Source: Variovorax sp. KK3
GTDB taxonomy: Bacteria > Pseudomonadota > Gammaproteobacteria > Burkholderiales > Burkholderiaceae_C
Reading direction: 5' to 3'
DNA: 49,797 nt
Assembly: GCF_001984055.1 (NCBI RefSeq)
Contig: NZ_LYVO01000051.1
Location: 1 to 49,797, forward strand
A model generated the notes under the pieces. It worked only from the letters and a program-made list of their open reading frames with translations. It did not search any database and had not been told where the DNA came from. The translations under genes and the position numbers were made by a program. Position 1 is the first letter of the stretch. The number at the start of each line of letters is the position of its first letter. Below, piece after piece: positions 24,351 through 33,228 of the stretch.

Positions 24351-24811
24351 TGTTTGCCTTGCGTCTGGACGCTCAGTCGCCGAGCGCCATCATCAGATTC
24401 GAACCAGTTCAGCAGCAGTCGATCCTGGAAATCACTTGTCGTCATCGATAAAAGCTCCATGTCGCCGACCGCGAAGTCGAAGTCGAAGTGAATGTCGTGG
24501 AGAGACGGTACCGCAAGCGTTCCACACTCGACGGAGTAGGTTGCCCATAGGTAGACCGGTGAAGGATTCGAGATGGCCAGCCTGTCAATGAGGGCGTGGA
24601 ATCGCCCGGTCATCTTCTCGCAGAAGTCGATCTCGTACGCCGTGATCGGGGCGGCTCGAAAATGCTGGGAGGCTTGCCGCAACTGCTCGGTTTGCTCGAG
24701 ACTCAAGAGCTCTTCCGCTGCGACCCGGCGACCAAGGAGCACCTGCAGTTCTTCGAGATGCAGTTTCATGTGGATCTTTTTCGCGATCAACTTTTGTCGG
24801 CTTTGGGACAT
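24329..24811 (-). CDS. Hypothetical protein, candidate immunity protein
   Basis: A 160-residue cytoplasmic-type protein with no signal peptide, starting MSQSRQKLIAKKIHMKLHL after GGGAG. The N-terminal half is helical; the second half is acidic with LHDIHFDFDFAVGDMELL. It begins eight bases after the stop of the Rhs-tip gene, in the same direction. In polymorphic toxin loci the immunity gene takes exactly this position. I do not recognise the family; the immunity role is inference from context. Confidence 0.6.
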   Translation of the reverse strand: MSQSRQKLIAKKIHMKLHLEELQVLLGRRVAAEELLSLEQTEQLRQASQHFRAAPITAYEIDFCEKMTGRFHALIDRLAISNPSPVYLWATYSVECGTLAVPSLHDIHFDFDFAVGDMELLSMTTSDFQDRLLLNWFESDDGARRLSVQTQGKHWAAIKY

Positions 24812-24818
24812 GGCTCCC

Positions 24819-25367
24819 TCAGTAGTTGACTTTTGACTTGCCGTTTCGCAGTGCCGGGCGTCCATAAGCGTTCTGGAGCACGGAGCCGGTTTCTTTGTCG
24901 ACCTTCACTTGCCCCGCTTCCCAGTGAGCTTGGCCCGGATGGCTTCTGTCCATCGTTTGTTGTTGCACCGACATGATCTGAGATCCGCCGCCTGGAGCGG
25001 GCACTTCATAGGAATATTCGCGGCCCGACGCATTTCGAGATTGCGAGATCGGCTGCTGGCTTGTTGGAACCCCGACATCGCGCATGACCTCTCTTCGCGC
25101 TGCATCGGAAGTAACAGGTGGGCAATTTGGCAACCCCATGGTGCCCCTGCCAGCGCCGGCGCTTCCACCCCCAGTGGCGGGCCCGCCAACTCCACCGCCG
25201 CCCTCGAGCAGCTGATTCTCAAGGGGGCGCCCAGGTCGTGTCTGCTGCAATCCATCCGGATCGACATACATGAGCGGATTCGCGTCGGCGTAGACAGCAT
25301 GTGCTCCACCCACCAAGCCCATCAACAGCGCTACCGACGCGCCGACCTTTCTTACCCATTCACCCAT
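24819..25367 (-). CDS. Secreted Rhs-core-tip protein, candidate polymorphic toxin
   Basis: A 182-residue protein with a clear signal peptide (VRKVGASVALLMGLVGGAHA, cleavage near residue 24). The mature part opens with YADANPLMYVDPDGLQ, the sequence that normally ends the Rhs repeat-associated core just before the variable tip. There is no Rhs barrel. A Gly-rich linker follows, then a tip of about 75 residues ending HWEAGQVKVDKETG and GRPALRNGKSKVNY. The tip looks like an uncharacterised toxin-type domain; activity cannot be stated. It is followed by a candidate immunity gene. Confidence 0.65.
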   Translation of the reverse strand: MGEWVRKVGASVALLMGLVGGAHAVYADANPLMYVDPDGLQQTRPGRPLENQLLEGGGGVGGPATGGGSAGAGRGTMGLPNCPPVTSDAARREVMRDVGVPTSQQPISQSRNASGREYSYEVPAPGGGSQIMSVQQQTMDRSHPGQAHWEAGQVKVDKETGSVLQNAYGRPALRNGKSKVNY

Positions 25368-25400
25368 CGCTTGCTTCCTTGGTTTGGATTCGTTGTGACA

Positions 25401-26440
25401 TCAGCGGTCGATGCCGGCCCTGGCCTGCTTGATCCGCTCGCGGTACGCAGCCTGCTCCGCCGCGGTCGGCGCCTTGAAGCCCAGCGCCTTGGCCCTGTGG
25501 CCCCAGTACTGCCAGCCGTCGCTCAGTTGTTCGAAGCGACGCCGCATGTGCACCGGGATGTCCGATGGCCGTGGGTACTTCTCGATGAATTGCCGTTGGC
25601 GCAGGCCCTTGTAGCCAAGATAGGCATGGAGGATCGCCACCATGTCCTTCGGGTAGTGCTCGACGAGGAGCAGGGCCAGCTTGATTCGCGCCTCGTCGGC
25701 CTCGTCGGAGTTCTGAAGTTCGTATTGCTCCAGCAGCGAGTCGATGGCGACGACGGCCGCTTCCTTTCGCGTCAGCGGCTGCAGGTAGACCCCGTTCGCG
25801 ATGGATTCAGGCGTGATCGACGGGAAGTTCTTGCGCTGCCACGCGTCGTCGGCCCAACCGCCGCCATTGGTCGCCTCGACGCCGTACCACAGGCCGTTGT
25901 CGCCGCGAAACTTCAGGTAGAGGTGCTCGGGTGCCGAGGCCAAGGCCACCGGAATCCCGAGCTTCTGGCCGAGGATCACGAACAGCGTCGGCATGGAAAC
26001 GCAGTTGCCGCGGCGCGTGTTCAGGTACACGGGCAGCAGCTTGGCGCGGAGGCTGCGGTCATCCTGAAAGTTGTAGAGGTACGGCTGGCGTCCACCGACG
26101 AGGGGCGGCCGGTACAGGTAGTCGCGCAGGGCCTTGAACTTCTCGAGGTTCGAGGCACCTGCCGGAATCGTGGCGCGGATCGCGGCGGCCAGATCGTCGA
26201 TCTGCTTCACGGAAGCCTTGATGTCCAGGGACGGATCGATCATGTGATCGACGGTCAGCTTGATGGCACCCGGTCCATCTGCGACTCGGGCTGCTTCAGC
26301 AGGGCCTGAACCGTACGGAAGTCGGACGCGTAAGTGGCTGGCGCCGCGCGCTGCGCCTGGGCATGCGAAGCCATGGCCAGCGCCAGCAACAGCCACGGCA
26401 AGCCGGCCCGGACGGCGACCCTGAGGAAGGTTTTCACCAT
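25401..26440 (-). pseudogene. Transglutaminase-like periplasmic protein, frameshifted
   Basis: The first frame starts at ATG 26440 with a signal peptide (WLLLALAMASHAQAQ) and runs to SQMDRV before a stop at 26255. The rest of the protein continues in another frame from about 26270 (GAIKLTVDHMIDPSLDIKA) to the stop at 25401. One extra base (or two missing) near 26270-26277 explains it. The second part has a transglutaminase-like core: the Cys in RGNCVSMPTLF, His in APEHLYLKF and acid in GVEATNGGGW, then helical C-terminal repeats. It could be a true pseudogene or a sequencing error. Confidence 0.75.
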
Positions 26441-26650
26441 TCTTCTTGTATGTTTGATTTTGTAACGGCGCGGAGGATATCACTCGTCGGCGGCCCTTCC
26501 GCCGACTAACCCGTTCGGGGTATCGAGCAAGCTCCAACCGCCGAGAAGGAGGGCAATCCGCCCCCTGATCGATCGATTGTTCGAAGGGGGTCGACCGAAT
26601 AATCCAGCCACGACTCGGCGATGTCCGCCGAAGCTCCCTCCGGGGCATGA
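26441..26650. promoter_or_regulatory. Divergent region between the island and flhB
   Basis: These 210 bases should hold promoters for the minus-strand island and for flhB. A hairpin-like element pairs CCCCCT (26561-26566) with AGGGGG (26585-26590) and encloses GATCGATCGATT and TTCGAA, a combination also present before cheR (20255-20280). No clear sigma-28 promoter is seen. The flhB ribosome binding site is weak. Confidence 0.4.
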
Positions 26651-27793
26651 ATGGCTGAAGAAAGCGATCTCGAAAAGACAGAACCAGCCTCACCGCGGCG
26701 CCTGGAGAAGGCGCGCGAAGAGGGGAACGTGGCGCGCTCGCGTGAGCTGGTCACCTTCGTTCTGCTGGCCGCTGCGGTCGCGGGCCTGTGGGCCATGGCG
26801 GGGCCGCTGGGCCACACCTTTCGCGCGTCGCTGAGCCACGGGCTGCGCTTCGAGCGCGCAGCGGCCTTCGATCCGCACTACATGATGAGCCAGGCCGGCC
26901 TGCAGGCCATGAAGGCGCTGGTGGCCCTGGCGCCGCTGATGGGCATCTTCATGGTGGCCGCTCTGGTGGCGCCGCTCATGCTGGGCGGCTGGCTGTTCTC
27001 CACCCAGGCCATCGGCCCCAAGTTCGACAAGCTCAACCCCATCGCCGGGCTGGGCCGGCTGTTCTCGGCACAGTCGCTGGCCGAGTTGTTCAAGGCGCTG
27101 GCCAAGTCGCTGCTGATCGGCGGGGTGGCGTGGATGGTGATCATGGGCGGCATCGAGGAGGTGAACGCGCTGATGGCCCAGTCCGAACGCGCCGCGCTGC
27201 CGCAGATGATCATGCTGGTGGCACGCAACTGCGCGCTGATCGTCGCCGCGCTGCTGCTGATCGCGCTGATCGACGTGCCCTTCCAGCTGTGGAGCTACTA
27301 CCGCAAGCTGCGCATGTCGCGCGAAGACCTGCGCCAGGAGCACAAGGAAAGCGAAGGCGACCCGCACATCAAGGCGCAGATCCGCCGCCAGCAGCAGGCG
27401 GTGGCACGTCGCCGCATGATGACCGAGGTGCCCAAGGCCGACATCGTGGTCACCAACCCCACGCACTTCGCGGTGGCGCTGAAGTACGACGACGGCCAGA
27501 TGCGTGCCCCGCGCGTGGTGGCCAAGGGCATGGACCTCGTGGCCGCGCGCATCCGCGAACTCGCGGCCGAGCACAAGGTGCCGGTGCTCGAAGCCCCGCC
27601 GCTGACCCGCGCGCTCTACAAGAACACGAAGCTGGGCCAGGAGATTCCGGCCGGGCTCTACACCGCGGTGGCCGAGGTGCTGGCCTGGGTCTACCAGCTC
27701 AAGCGCTGGAAGGCCGAGGGCGGTGAAGCGCCGCGCACGCCGGGCGAGCTGCCCATTCCCGAATCACTCGAATACAACCCCAGCGCCGCATGA
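26651..27793 (+). CDS. flhB: Flagellar export gate protein FlhB
   Basis: A 380-residue export-switch protein. It begins MAEESDLEKTEPASPRRLEKA, typical for FlhB, and has four membrane segments between about residues 30 and 215. The autocleavage motif NPTH starts at Asn269, the same position as in Salmonella. The C-domain ends with a Pro-containing tail. Its stop overlaps the flhA start (ATGA). The short fhlB at 13380 is a partial paralog of its C-domain. Confidence 0.98.
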   Translation: MAEESDLEKTEPASPRRLEKAREEGNVARSRELVTFVLLAAAVAGLWAMAGPLGHTFRASLSHGLRFERAAAFDPHYMMSQAGLQAMKALVALAPLMGIFMVAALVAPLMLGGWLFSTQAIGPKFDKLNPIAGLGRLFSAQSLAELFKALAKSLLIGGVAWMVIMGGIEEVNALMAQSERAALPQMIMLVARNCALIVAALLLIALIDVPFQLWSYYRKLRMSREDLRQEHKESEGDPHIKAQIRRQQQAVARRRMMTEVPKADIVVTNPTHFAVALKYDDGQMRAPRVVAKGMDLVAARIRELAAEHKVPVLEAPPLTRALYKNTKLGQEIPAGLYTAVAEVLAWVYQLKRWKAEGGEAPRTPGELPIPESLEYNPSAA

Positions 27794-29892
27794 ACGCCAT
27801 CGCCAGCTTTTTGCGGCTGCCGCCGCAAAGTTTCTCCGGTGCCGCCATGAAGGGCCTGGCCGGGCCCATCCTCATCATCCTCATCCTGAGCATGATGGTG
27901 CTGCCGCTGCCGCCCTTCCTGCTCGACCTGCTGTTCACCTTCAACATCGCCATGTCGATCATGGTGCTGCTGGTCAGCATGTACACCATGAAGGCGCTGG
28001 ACTTCGCGGCCTTCCCGGCCGTGCTGCTGTTCTCGACGCTGCTGCGCCTGTCGCTCAACGTGGCGTCGACCCGGGTGGTGCTGATGCACGGCCACACCGG
28101 GCCCGACGCGGCCGGCAAGGTGATCGAGGCTTTCGGCCACTTCCTGGTGGGCGGCAACTTCGCGGTGGGCGTGATGGTGTTCATCATCCTGGTGATCATC
28201 AACTTCATGGTGATCACGAAGGGCGCGGGCCGAATCGCCGAGGTCGGCGCGCGCTTCATGCTCGACGCCATGCCCGGCAAGCAGATGGCGATCGACGCCG
28301 ACCTCAACGCCGGCCTGATCGGCGAGGACGTGGCCCGCAAGCGCCGCACCGAGGTGGCGCAGGAAGCCGACTTCTACGGCTCCATGGACGGCGCCAGCAA
28401 GTTCGTGCGCGGCGATGCGATCGCCGGCTTGCTGATCATGGTGATCAACATCATCGGCGGCCTGGTGGTGGGCATGCTGCAGCACGACCTGGACTTCGCG
28501 ACCGCCGGCAGAACCTACACGCTGCTGGCCATCGGCGACGGCCTGGTCGCACAGATCCCGGCGCTGGTGATCTCCACGGCGGCCGGCGTGATCGTGTCGC
28601 GCGTGACCACCGAGGAAGACGTGGGCAGCCAGCTCACCGGCCAGCTGTTCTCCAATCCGCAGGTGCTGTTCCTCACGGCCGCGATCATCGGCCTGATGGG
28701 CATGATCCCCGGCATGCCGAACATCGCCTTCCTGCTGATCGCGGGCGGCCTGGTGTGGTTCGGCCGCCGGCTGCTTTTGCAGGCGCCGCAGAAGGCGGCC
28801 GAGCAGGCCGCGGCGGCCAAGGCGGCTGCCATCGCCGCGCCGGCGGCCGCCGAAGCGGCCGAAGCGAGCTGGGACGACGTGGCCCTGGTCGATCCGCTCG
28901 GCATGGAAGTGGGCTACCGCCTGATCCCGCTGGTGGACCAGTCGCAACAGGGCGAGCTGCTGGGCCGCATCAAGAGCATCCGCAAGAAGATCGCGCAGGA
29001 CCTGGGCTTTCTGGTGCCGGTGGTCCACATCCGCGACAACCTCGAGATCAGCCCCAATACCTACATCGTCAGCCTGAAGGGCGTGGAGATCGGGCGCGGC
29101 GAGGCCTTTGCGACGCAGTGGATGGCGATCAACCCCGGACAGGTCTCGGGCTCGCTGCCCGGCACGCCGACGCAAGACCCGGCCTTCGGCCTGCCGGCGG
29201 TGTGGATCGACGCGAGCCAGCGCCAGCAGGCGCAGGTGCTCGGCTACACGGTGGTCGATGCCTGCACGGTGATGGCCACGCATCTGAACCACCTCATCCA
29301 GACCCACGCCGCCGAGCTCCTGGGCCGGCAGGAAGTGCAGCTGTTGCTCGACCAGGTCGGCAAGACCGCGCCCAAGCTCACCGAAGACCTGGTGCCGAAG
29401 GTGCTGTCGCTCAGCACGCTGCACAAGGTGCTGCAGAACCTGCTGGACGAGGAAGTGCCGATCCGCGACATGCGCACCATCCTCGACGTGATGGCCGAGC
29501 ATGCGCCGACCGTCAAGGACGCGACCGAGCTCACGTCGATCACCCGCCTGGCCCTGGGCCGCGCGATCGTGCAGCAGCTGTTCCCGGGCGATGCCGAGAT
29601 GCAGGTGCTCGGCCTGGACAGCACGCTCGACGGCATGCTGCAGCAGGCCATGACCAGCAACAGCGGCATCGAGCCGGGCTTGGCCGACAACCTGCTCGTG
29701 CAAACGCAGGCCGCCATGGCGCGGCAGGAGCAGATGGGCCTGGCGCCGGTGCTGGTGGTGCAGCACCCGCTGCGCGTGCTGCTCTCCAGATTTTTGCGGC
29801 GCAGCCTGCCGCAGCTCAAGGTGCTCTCGCATGCCGAGATCCCTGATTCCCGTCACATCAAGATCACCGCCACCATCGGAGGAAGAGTTTGA
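27790..29892 (+). CDS. flhA: Flagellar export gate protein FlhA
   Basis: A 700-residue core of the export gate. The first half has about eight membrane helices and the conserved FHIPEP-family loop (RLSLNVASTRVVLMHG; MLDAMPGKQMAIDADLNAGL). The second half is the cytoplasmic ring that receives chaperone-substrate complexes. An Ala-rich linker lies at about residues 335-360. Length matches E. coli (692). It overlaps flhB and flhF by four bases each. Confidence 0.98.
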   Translation: MNAIASFLRLPPQSFSGAAMKGLAGPILIILILSMMVLPLPPFLLDLLFTFNIAMSIMVLLVSMYTMKALDFAAFPAVLLFSTLLRLSLNVASTRVVLMHGHTGPDAAGKVIEAFGHFLVGGNFAVGVMVFIILVIINFMVITKGAGRIAEVGARFMLDAMPGKQMAIDADLNAGLIGEDVARKRRTEVAQEADFYGSMDGASKFVRGDAIAGLLIMVINIIGGLVVGMLQHDLDFATAGRTYTLLAIGDGLVAQIPALVISTAAGVIVSRVTTEEDVGSQLTGQLFSNPQVLFLTAAIIGLMGMIPGMPNIAFLLIAGGLVWFGRRLLLQAPQKAAEQAAAAKAAAIAAPAAAEAAEASWDDVALVDPLGMEVGYRLIPLVDQSQQGELLGRIKSIRKKIAQDLGFLVPVVHIRDNLEISPNTYIVSLKGVEIGRGEAFATQWMAINPGQVSGSLPGTPTQDPAFGLPAVWIDASQRQQAQVLGYTVVDACTVMATHLNHLIQTHAAELLGRQEVQLLLDQVGKTAPKLTEDLVPKVLSLSTLHKVLQNLLDEEVPIRDMRTILDVMAEHAPTVKDATELTSITRLALGRAIVQQLFPGDAEMQVLGLDSTLDGMLQQAMTSNSGIEPGLADNLLVQTQAAMARQEQMGLAPVLVVQHPLRVLLSRFLRRSLPQLKVLSHAEIPDSRHIKITATIGGRV

Positions 29893-32351
29893 ACATCATC
29901 ACGGACGTGCGCAGCGCCGCACGCAAGTTCGTCGCCGCCACCAGCCGCGAAGCGCTGCGGCTGGCACGCGAGGCCCTGGGTTCCGAAGCCATGGTGCTGA
30001 CCAACCGCGTCACGGCCGAAGGCGTCGAGATCGTCGCCATGGCGTCGGACGAAATGGAGCAGGTCGCCGAACAGGCCGAGCCCGCGGTAGCCGTGGCGAT
30101 GCCGGTTGTGCTCGAAGCGGCACCGGCCCCCGCTGCCGTGCCGGCCGTCGCCGCCGCTTCTGCGGTCATCACCGCTGCCGCACCTGCCGTCACCACCGCG
30201 ACCGCCGCCATGCCGGCCCCGGTGCCGGTGCCCCCGATGCCCTTCGTGCCCTCGATGGTGCCGCCGCGGCCGGCTGCGCCCGAGGTGGCCGACCCGGTGC
30301 TCAACGAGCTGCACTCCATGCGCGGCATGATCGAAGAGCAGCTTGCCACGGTGGTCTGGAACGACCGCCAGCGCCGTGACCCGATGCGCGGCCGCCTGCT
30401 GCGCACCTTGCTCGGCGCCGGCTTCAGCGCGCGCCTGTCGAAGGCCATGCTGGAGCACCTGCCCGCCGGCCAGAGCTATGCCCAGGGCATGGCCTTCGTG
30501 CGCTCGGAGCTGATGCGCACGGTGCCGTTGATGGAAGACGAAGACGCGCTGCTGGCCCAGGGCGGCGTGTATGCGCTCGTCGGCCCCACCGGCGTGGGCA
30601 AGACCACCACCACCGCCAAGCTGGCGGCACGCTGCGTGATGCGCTTCGGTGCCGAGAAGCTGGCGCTGGTCACCACCGACAGCTACCGGATCGGCGCCTA
30701 CGAGCAGCTGCGCATCTACGGCCAGATCCTCAACGTGCCCGTGTACGCGGTGAAGGACGCGACCGACCTGCAACTGGTGCTCAACGACCTGCGCAACAAG
30801 CACATGGTGCTGATCGACACGGTGGGCATGAGCCAGCGCGACCGCGCGGTGTCGGAGCAGATCGCGATGCTGTCGAGCAGCCAGCGGCCGGTGAAGCGGC
30901 TGCTGCTGCTCAACGCGGCCAGCCACGGCGACACGCTCAACGAAGTGGTGCATGCCTACCGCCAGGGCGGTGGCGCCGGCGGGTTGGCCGGCTGCATCTT
31001 CACCAAGGTGGACGAGGCCACGCACCCGGGTGCGCTGATCGACACCGTGATCCGCCACCGGCTGCCGGTGCACTACGTCTCGTGCGGCCAGAAGGTGCCC
31101 GAGAACCTCATGACCGCCGACCGCGCCGCGCTGATCGACAGCGTGTTCGAGGCCAAGGCGCCCAGCGCGCTCTTCGTGCCCGGCGAAGGCGACCTGCAGG
31201 ACAAGCCGGCCGGCGAGGCAGCCAGCCAGGTGGCCGAGGCGCAGGCCGAGACCGAACGGCTGCGCCTGCGCTACCAGCGGCTGATCCACGCCATGGCACA
31301 CGATGCGCAGGAAGTGGCATCGGCCGCCAAGGCCTTGGGGACCGCCGACCTGGGCTTCGACACGGCGCGCGAGCTGTGGCGCATGGCGGGCGACGAGAAC
31401 GTGCTGCACAAGGCCGTGCTGCAGTCGCTCAAGGCGCATGCCTGGAGCGAAGTCGCCACCGGCTGCGATCGCTACGCGTTGGCGCTGGGCGGGCAGGTGG
31501 GGCTCAAGTCCAACGAAGGCGGCGATGCCTACAGTTGCGAGGGCAGCCTGCTGCTGTCGGACCGCACCGGCCTGCCGCTGGCTGCGCCCAACCAGTGGCT
31601 GTCGACCGCCGGCGCACGCGCCGGTGCCGAGCGGCGTGGCATGCGCCAGCTCCAGTGGCTGGCCCAGCAGGATTTCGGCAAGCCGGTGGTGCACGTGTGG
31701 CCGCGGTTGCCCGGCACCGACACGCTGGCCGAGGTGCAGGCACGCGGCCTGGCGTGGCTGGCGCGCGCGGCAGGCGCCACCGCGGTGGCGGAGGCGCAGA
31801 CCGGCCGCAACTGCACGCTGGCCCGGCTGACGCTCGAATTCGGCGAGGGCCGACCGGTGCGCTTCAAGGGCAAGCCGGCGCTGCGCGCCGAAGCGCAGGC
31901 CGATGTGACGCTGCGCGGCGAGCATGGCCTGCCGGCGCTGCGCTGCGTGGTCAGCCGCATCATGGATTCGAAGAGCGGCAAGATCCTGGCGCAGAGCTAC
32001 CTGCTGTCGAACATGGGCCCCACGGTCGCCGCGTCGCAGCTCGCGCAGTGGCAGGCCTGGGCCGCCGAGGCCGAGCCCTGCTTCCGCCTGATGCGCCAGG
32101 GCCTGCAACTGGTGGGCGGCCTGGGCGAGGTGGGCGACCCGCACATGATGAAGCGCGTGCTGATCGCGGGCCAGGCCACCACCACGGTGTGGCGCCTGCT
32201 GCACGCACAGGACGAATGGGCCGGCCGCACGCGTGCGCTGCTCGGCCAGCTGACCGGCCGGCGCATTCGCCCCGACCGCGCACCTTCGGGCAACGTGCTC
32301 TACGAGGGCATGGCGAAGCTGTTCCTGCTGCTGGAGGCGCTCGGGGCGTGA
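29889..32351 (+). CDS. flhF: Flagellar biosynthesis GTPase FlhF, with long C-terminal extension
   Basis: SRP-type GTPase that affects placement and number of flagella; 820 residues, nearly twice the length of well-studied FlhF. The start is a TTG overlapping the flhA stop, with GGAGGAAGAG upstream. An N-terminal B domain and Ala/Pro linker precede the NG domain with the P-loop GPTGVGKT at residues 232-239, TTDSYRIGAYEQL and VLIDTVGMSQRD. After about residue 440 comes a region of about 380 residues that I do not recognise, ending YEGMAKLFLLLEALGA. flhG follows with a GTGA overlap. Confidence 0.93.
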   Translation: MNIITDVRSAARKFVAATSREALRLAREALGSEAMVLTNRVTAEGVEIVAMASDEMEQVAEQAEPAVAVAMPVVLEAAPAPAAVPAVAAASAVITAAAPAVTTATAAMPAPVPVPPMPFVPSMVPPRPAAPEVADPVLNELHSMRGMIEEQLATVVWNDRQRRDPMRGRLLRTLLGAGFSARLSKAMLEHLPAGQSYAQGMAFVRSELMRTVPLMEDEDALLAQGGVYALVGPTGVGKTTTTAKLAARCVMRFGAEKLALVTTDSYRIGAYEQLRIYGQILNVPVYAVKDATDLQLVLNDLRNKHMVLIDTVGMSQRDRAVSEQIAMLSSSQRPVKRLLLLNAASHGDTLNEVVHAYRQGGGAGGLAGCIFTKVDEATHPGALIDTVIRHRLPVHYVSCGQKVPENLMTADRAALIDSVFEAKAPSALFVPGEGDLQDKPAGEAASQVAEAQAETERLRLRYQRLIHAMAHDAQEVASAAKALGTADLGFDTARELWRMAGDENVLHKAVLQSLKAHAWSEVATGCDRYALALGGQVGLKSNEGGDAYSCEGSLLLSDRTGLPLAAPNQWLSTAGARAGAERRGMRQLQWLAQQDFGKPVVHVWPRLPGTDTLAEVQARGLAWLARAAGATAVAEAQTGRNCTLARLTLEFGEGRPVRFKGKPALRAEAQADVTLRGEHGLPALRCVVSRIMDSKSGKILAQSYLLSNMGPTVAASQLAQWQAWAAEAEPCFRLMRQGLQLVGGLGEVGDPHMMKRVLIAGQATTTVWRLLHAQDEWAGRTRALLGQLTGRRIRPDRAPSGNVLYEGMAKLFLLLEALGA

Positions 32352-33196
32352 CCAGCATGGTGGACCAGGCCGATGGACTGCGGCGCCTGCTGGCGCAGAC
32401 GCGCACCCGGGTGCTCGCCGTGGCGAGCATGGGCCGCGGGCTGGGCGGCACGACCGCCGCGATGAACCTGGGCGCGGCCCTCGCGCTGCAAGGCCGCGAG
32501 GTGCTGCTGCTCGACGAGCATGGGGCGGGGCCGGGCACGGCCTCGGCCGAGTGGAGCTTGGCGCCGGCCGGCACGCTGATCGATGTGGCCGGCAAGCGGC
32601 TGGCCCTTCAGAGCGCCGCCGCGCGTGCGGGCTGCGGCGTGCAGGTGCTGCCCGCGGTGTCGCCCACGGTGCCGCCTACTTCGGCGGGCCACCCCGACCC
32701 GCGCGCCCTGTGGCAGGGCGATGTGATCCTCATCGACGCGCAGCTGGACGGCGAGGGCCGGCTGTCGGCCCTGGCGCAGCAGGCCGACGACCTGGTGCTG
32801 GTGATGCAGCCGCATGCGGCCTCCATCACCGCCACCTATGCGGGCATCAAGCAACTGCACTACGCGCATGGGTTGCGGCAGCTGCGCTTTCTGGTCAACG
32901 GCGTGGCCGAGCCGCGGGCCGCGCAGCAGGTGACCGACAACCTCGCGCAGGCCGGCAGCCGCTACCTGGCGGTGTCGCTGCAGCCGGCCGGCTGGGTGCG
33001 CGCCGAACCCCACATGCGCGACGCGCGGCGGCTGAACCGCACCGTGGTCGAGGCCTTTCCCGCGAGCCCGGCGGCGGCCGACTTTCGCCGCATCGCCGAC
33101 GAGATGGGGCACTGGCCCTGGCGCCCGGGCGCGAGCCTGGTGGCGCTGCCACCCGCGCCCAAGGCGCGGGCTGCGAACACCGCCGAGGCCTGCTGA
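32348..33196 (+). CDS. flhG: MinD-family FlhG/FleN-like protein with degenerate ATP site
   Basis: A 282-residue MinD/ParA-type protein. FlhG normally limits flagellar number and stimulates FlhF. The fold is recognisable: VLAVASMGRGLGGTTAAMNL, VLLLDEHGAG, ILIDAQ, and LVLVMQPHAASITATYAGIK. The deviant Walker A motif, KGGxGKT in active members, reads RGLGGTT here, so both lysines are lost, and the acidic DxD after beta-2 is altered. ATP hydrolysis is therefore doubtful. The GTG start overlaps the flhF stop; ATG 32357 is an alternative. Confidence 0.85.
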   Translation: MTSMVDQADGLRRLLAQTRTRVLAVASMGRGLGGTTAAMNLGAALALQGREVLLLDEHGAGPGTASAEWSLAPAGTLIDVAGKRLALQSAAARAGCGVQVLPAVSPTVPPTSAGHPDPRALWQGDVILIDAQLDGEGRLSALAQQADDLVLVMQPHAASITATYAGIKQLHYAHGLRQLRFLVNGVAEPRAAQQVTDNLAQAGSRYLAVSLQPAGWVRAEPHMRDARRLNRTVVEAFPASPAAADFRRIADEMGHWPWRPGASLVALPPAPKARAANTAEAC

Positions 33197-33228
33197 GGCC
33201 GCGGCACAGGAGAAGGAAGAAGGACGAC

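Noticed and set aside
27723..29846. Second long plus-strand frame within flhA
   Set aside because: Arg/Gly/His-rich out-of-frame reading of flhA.
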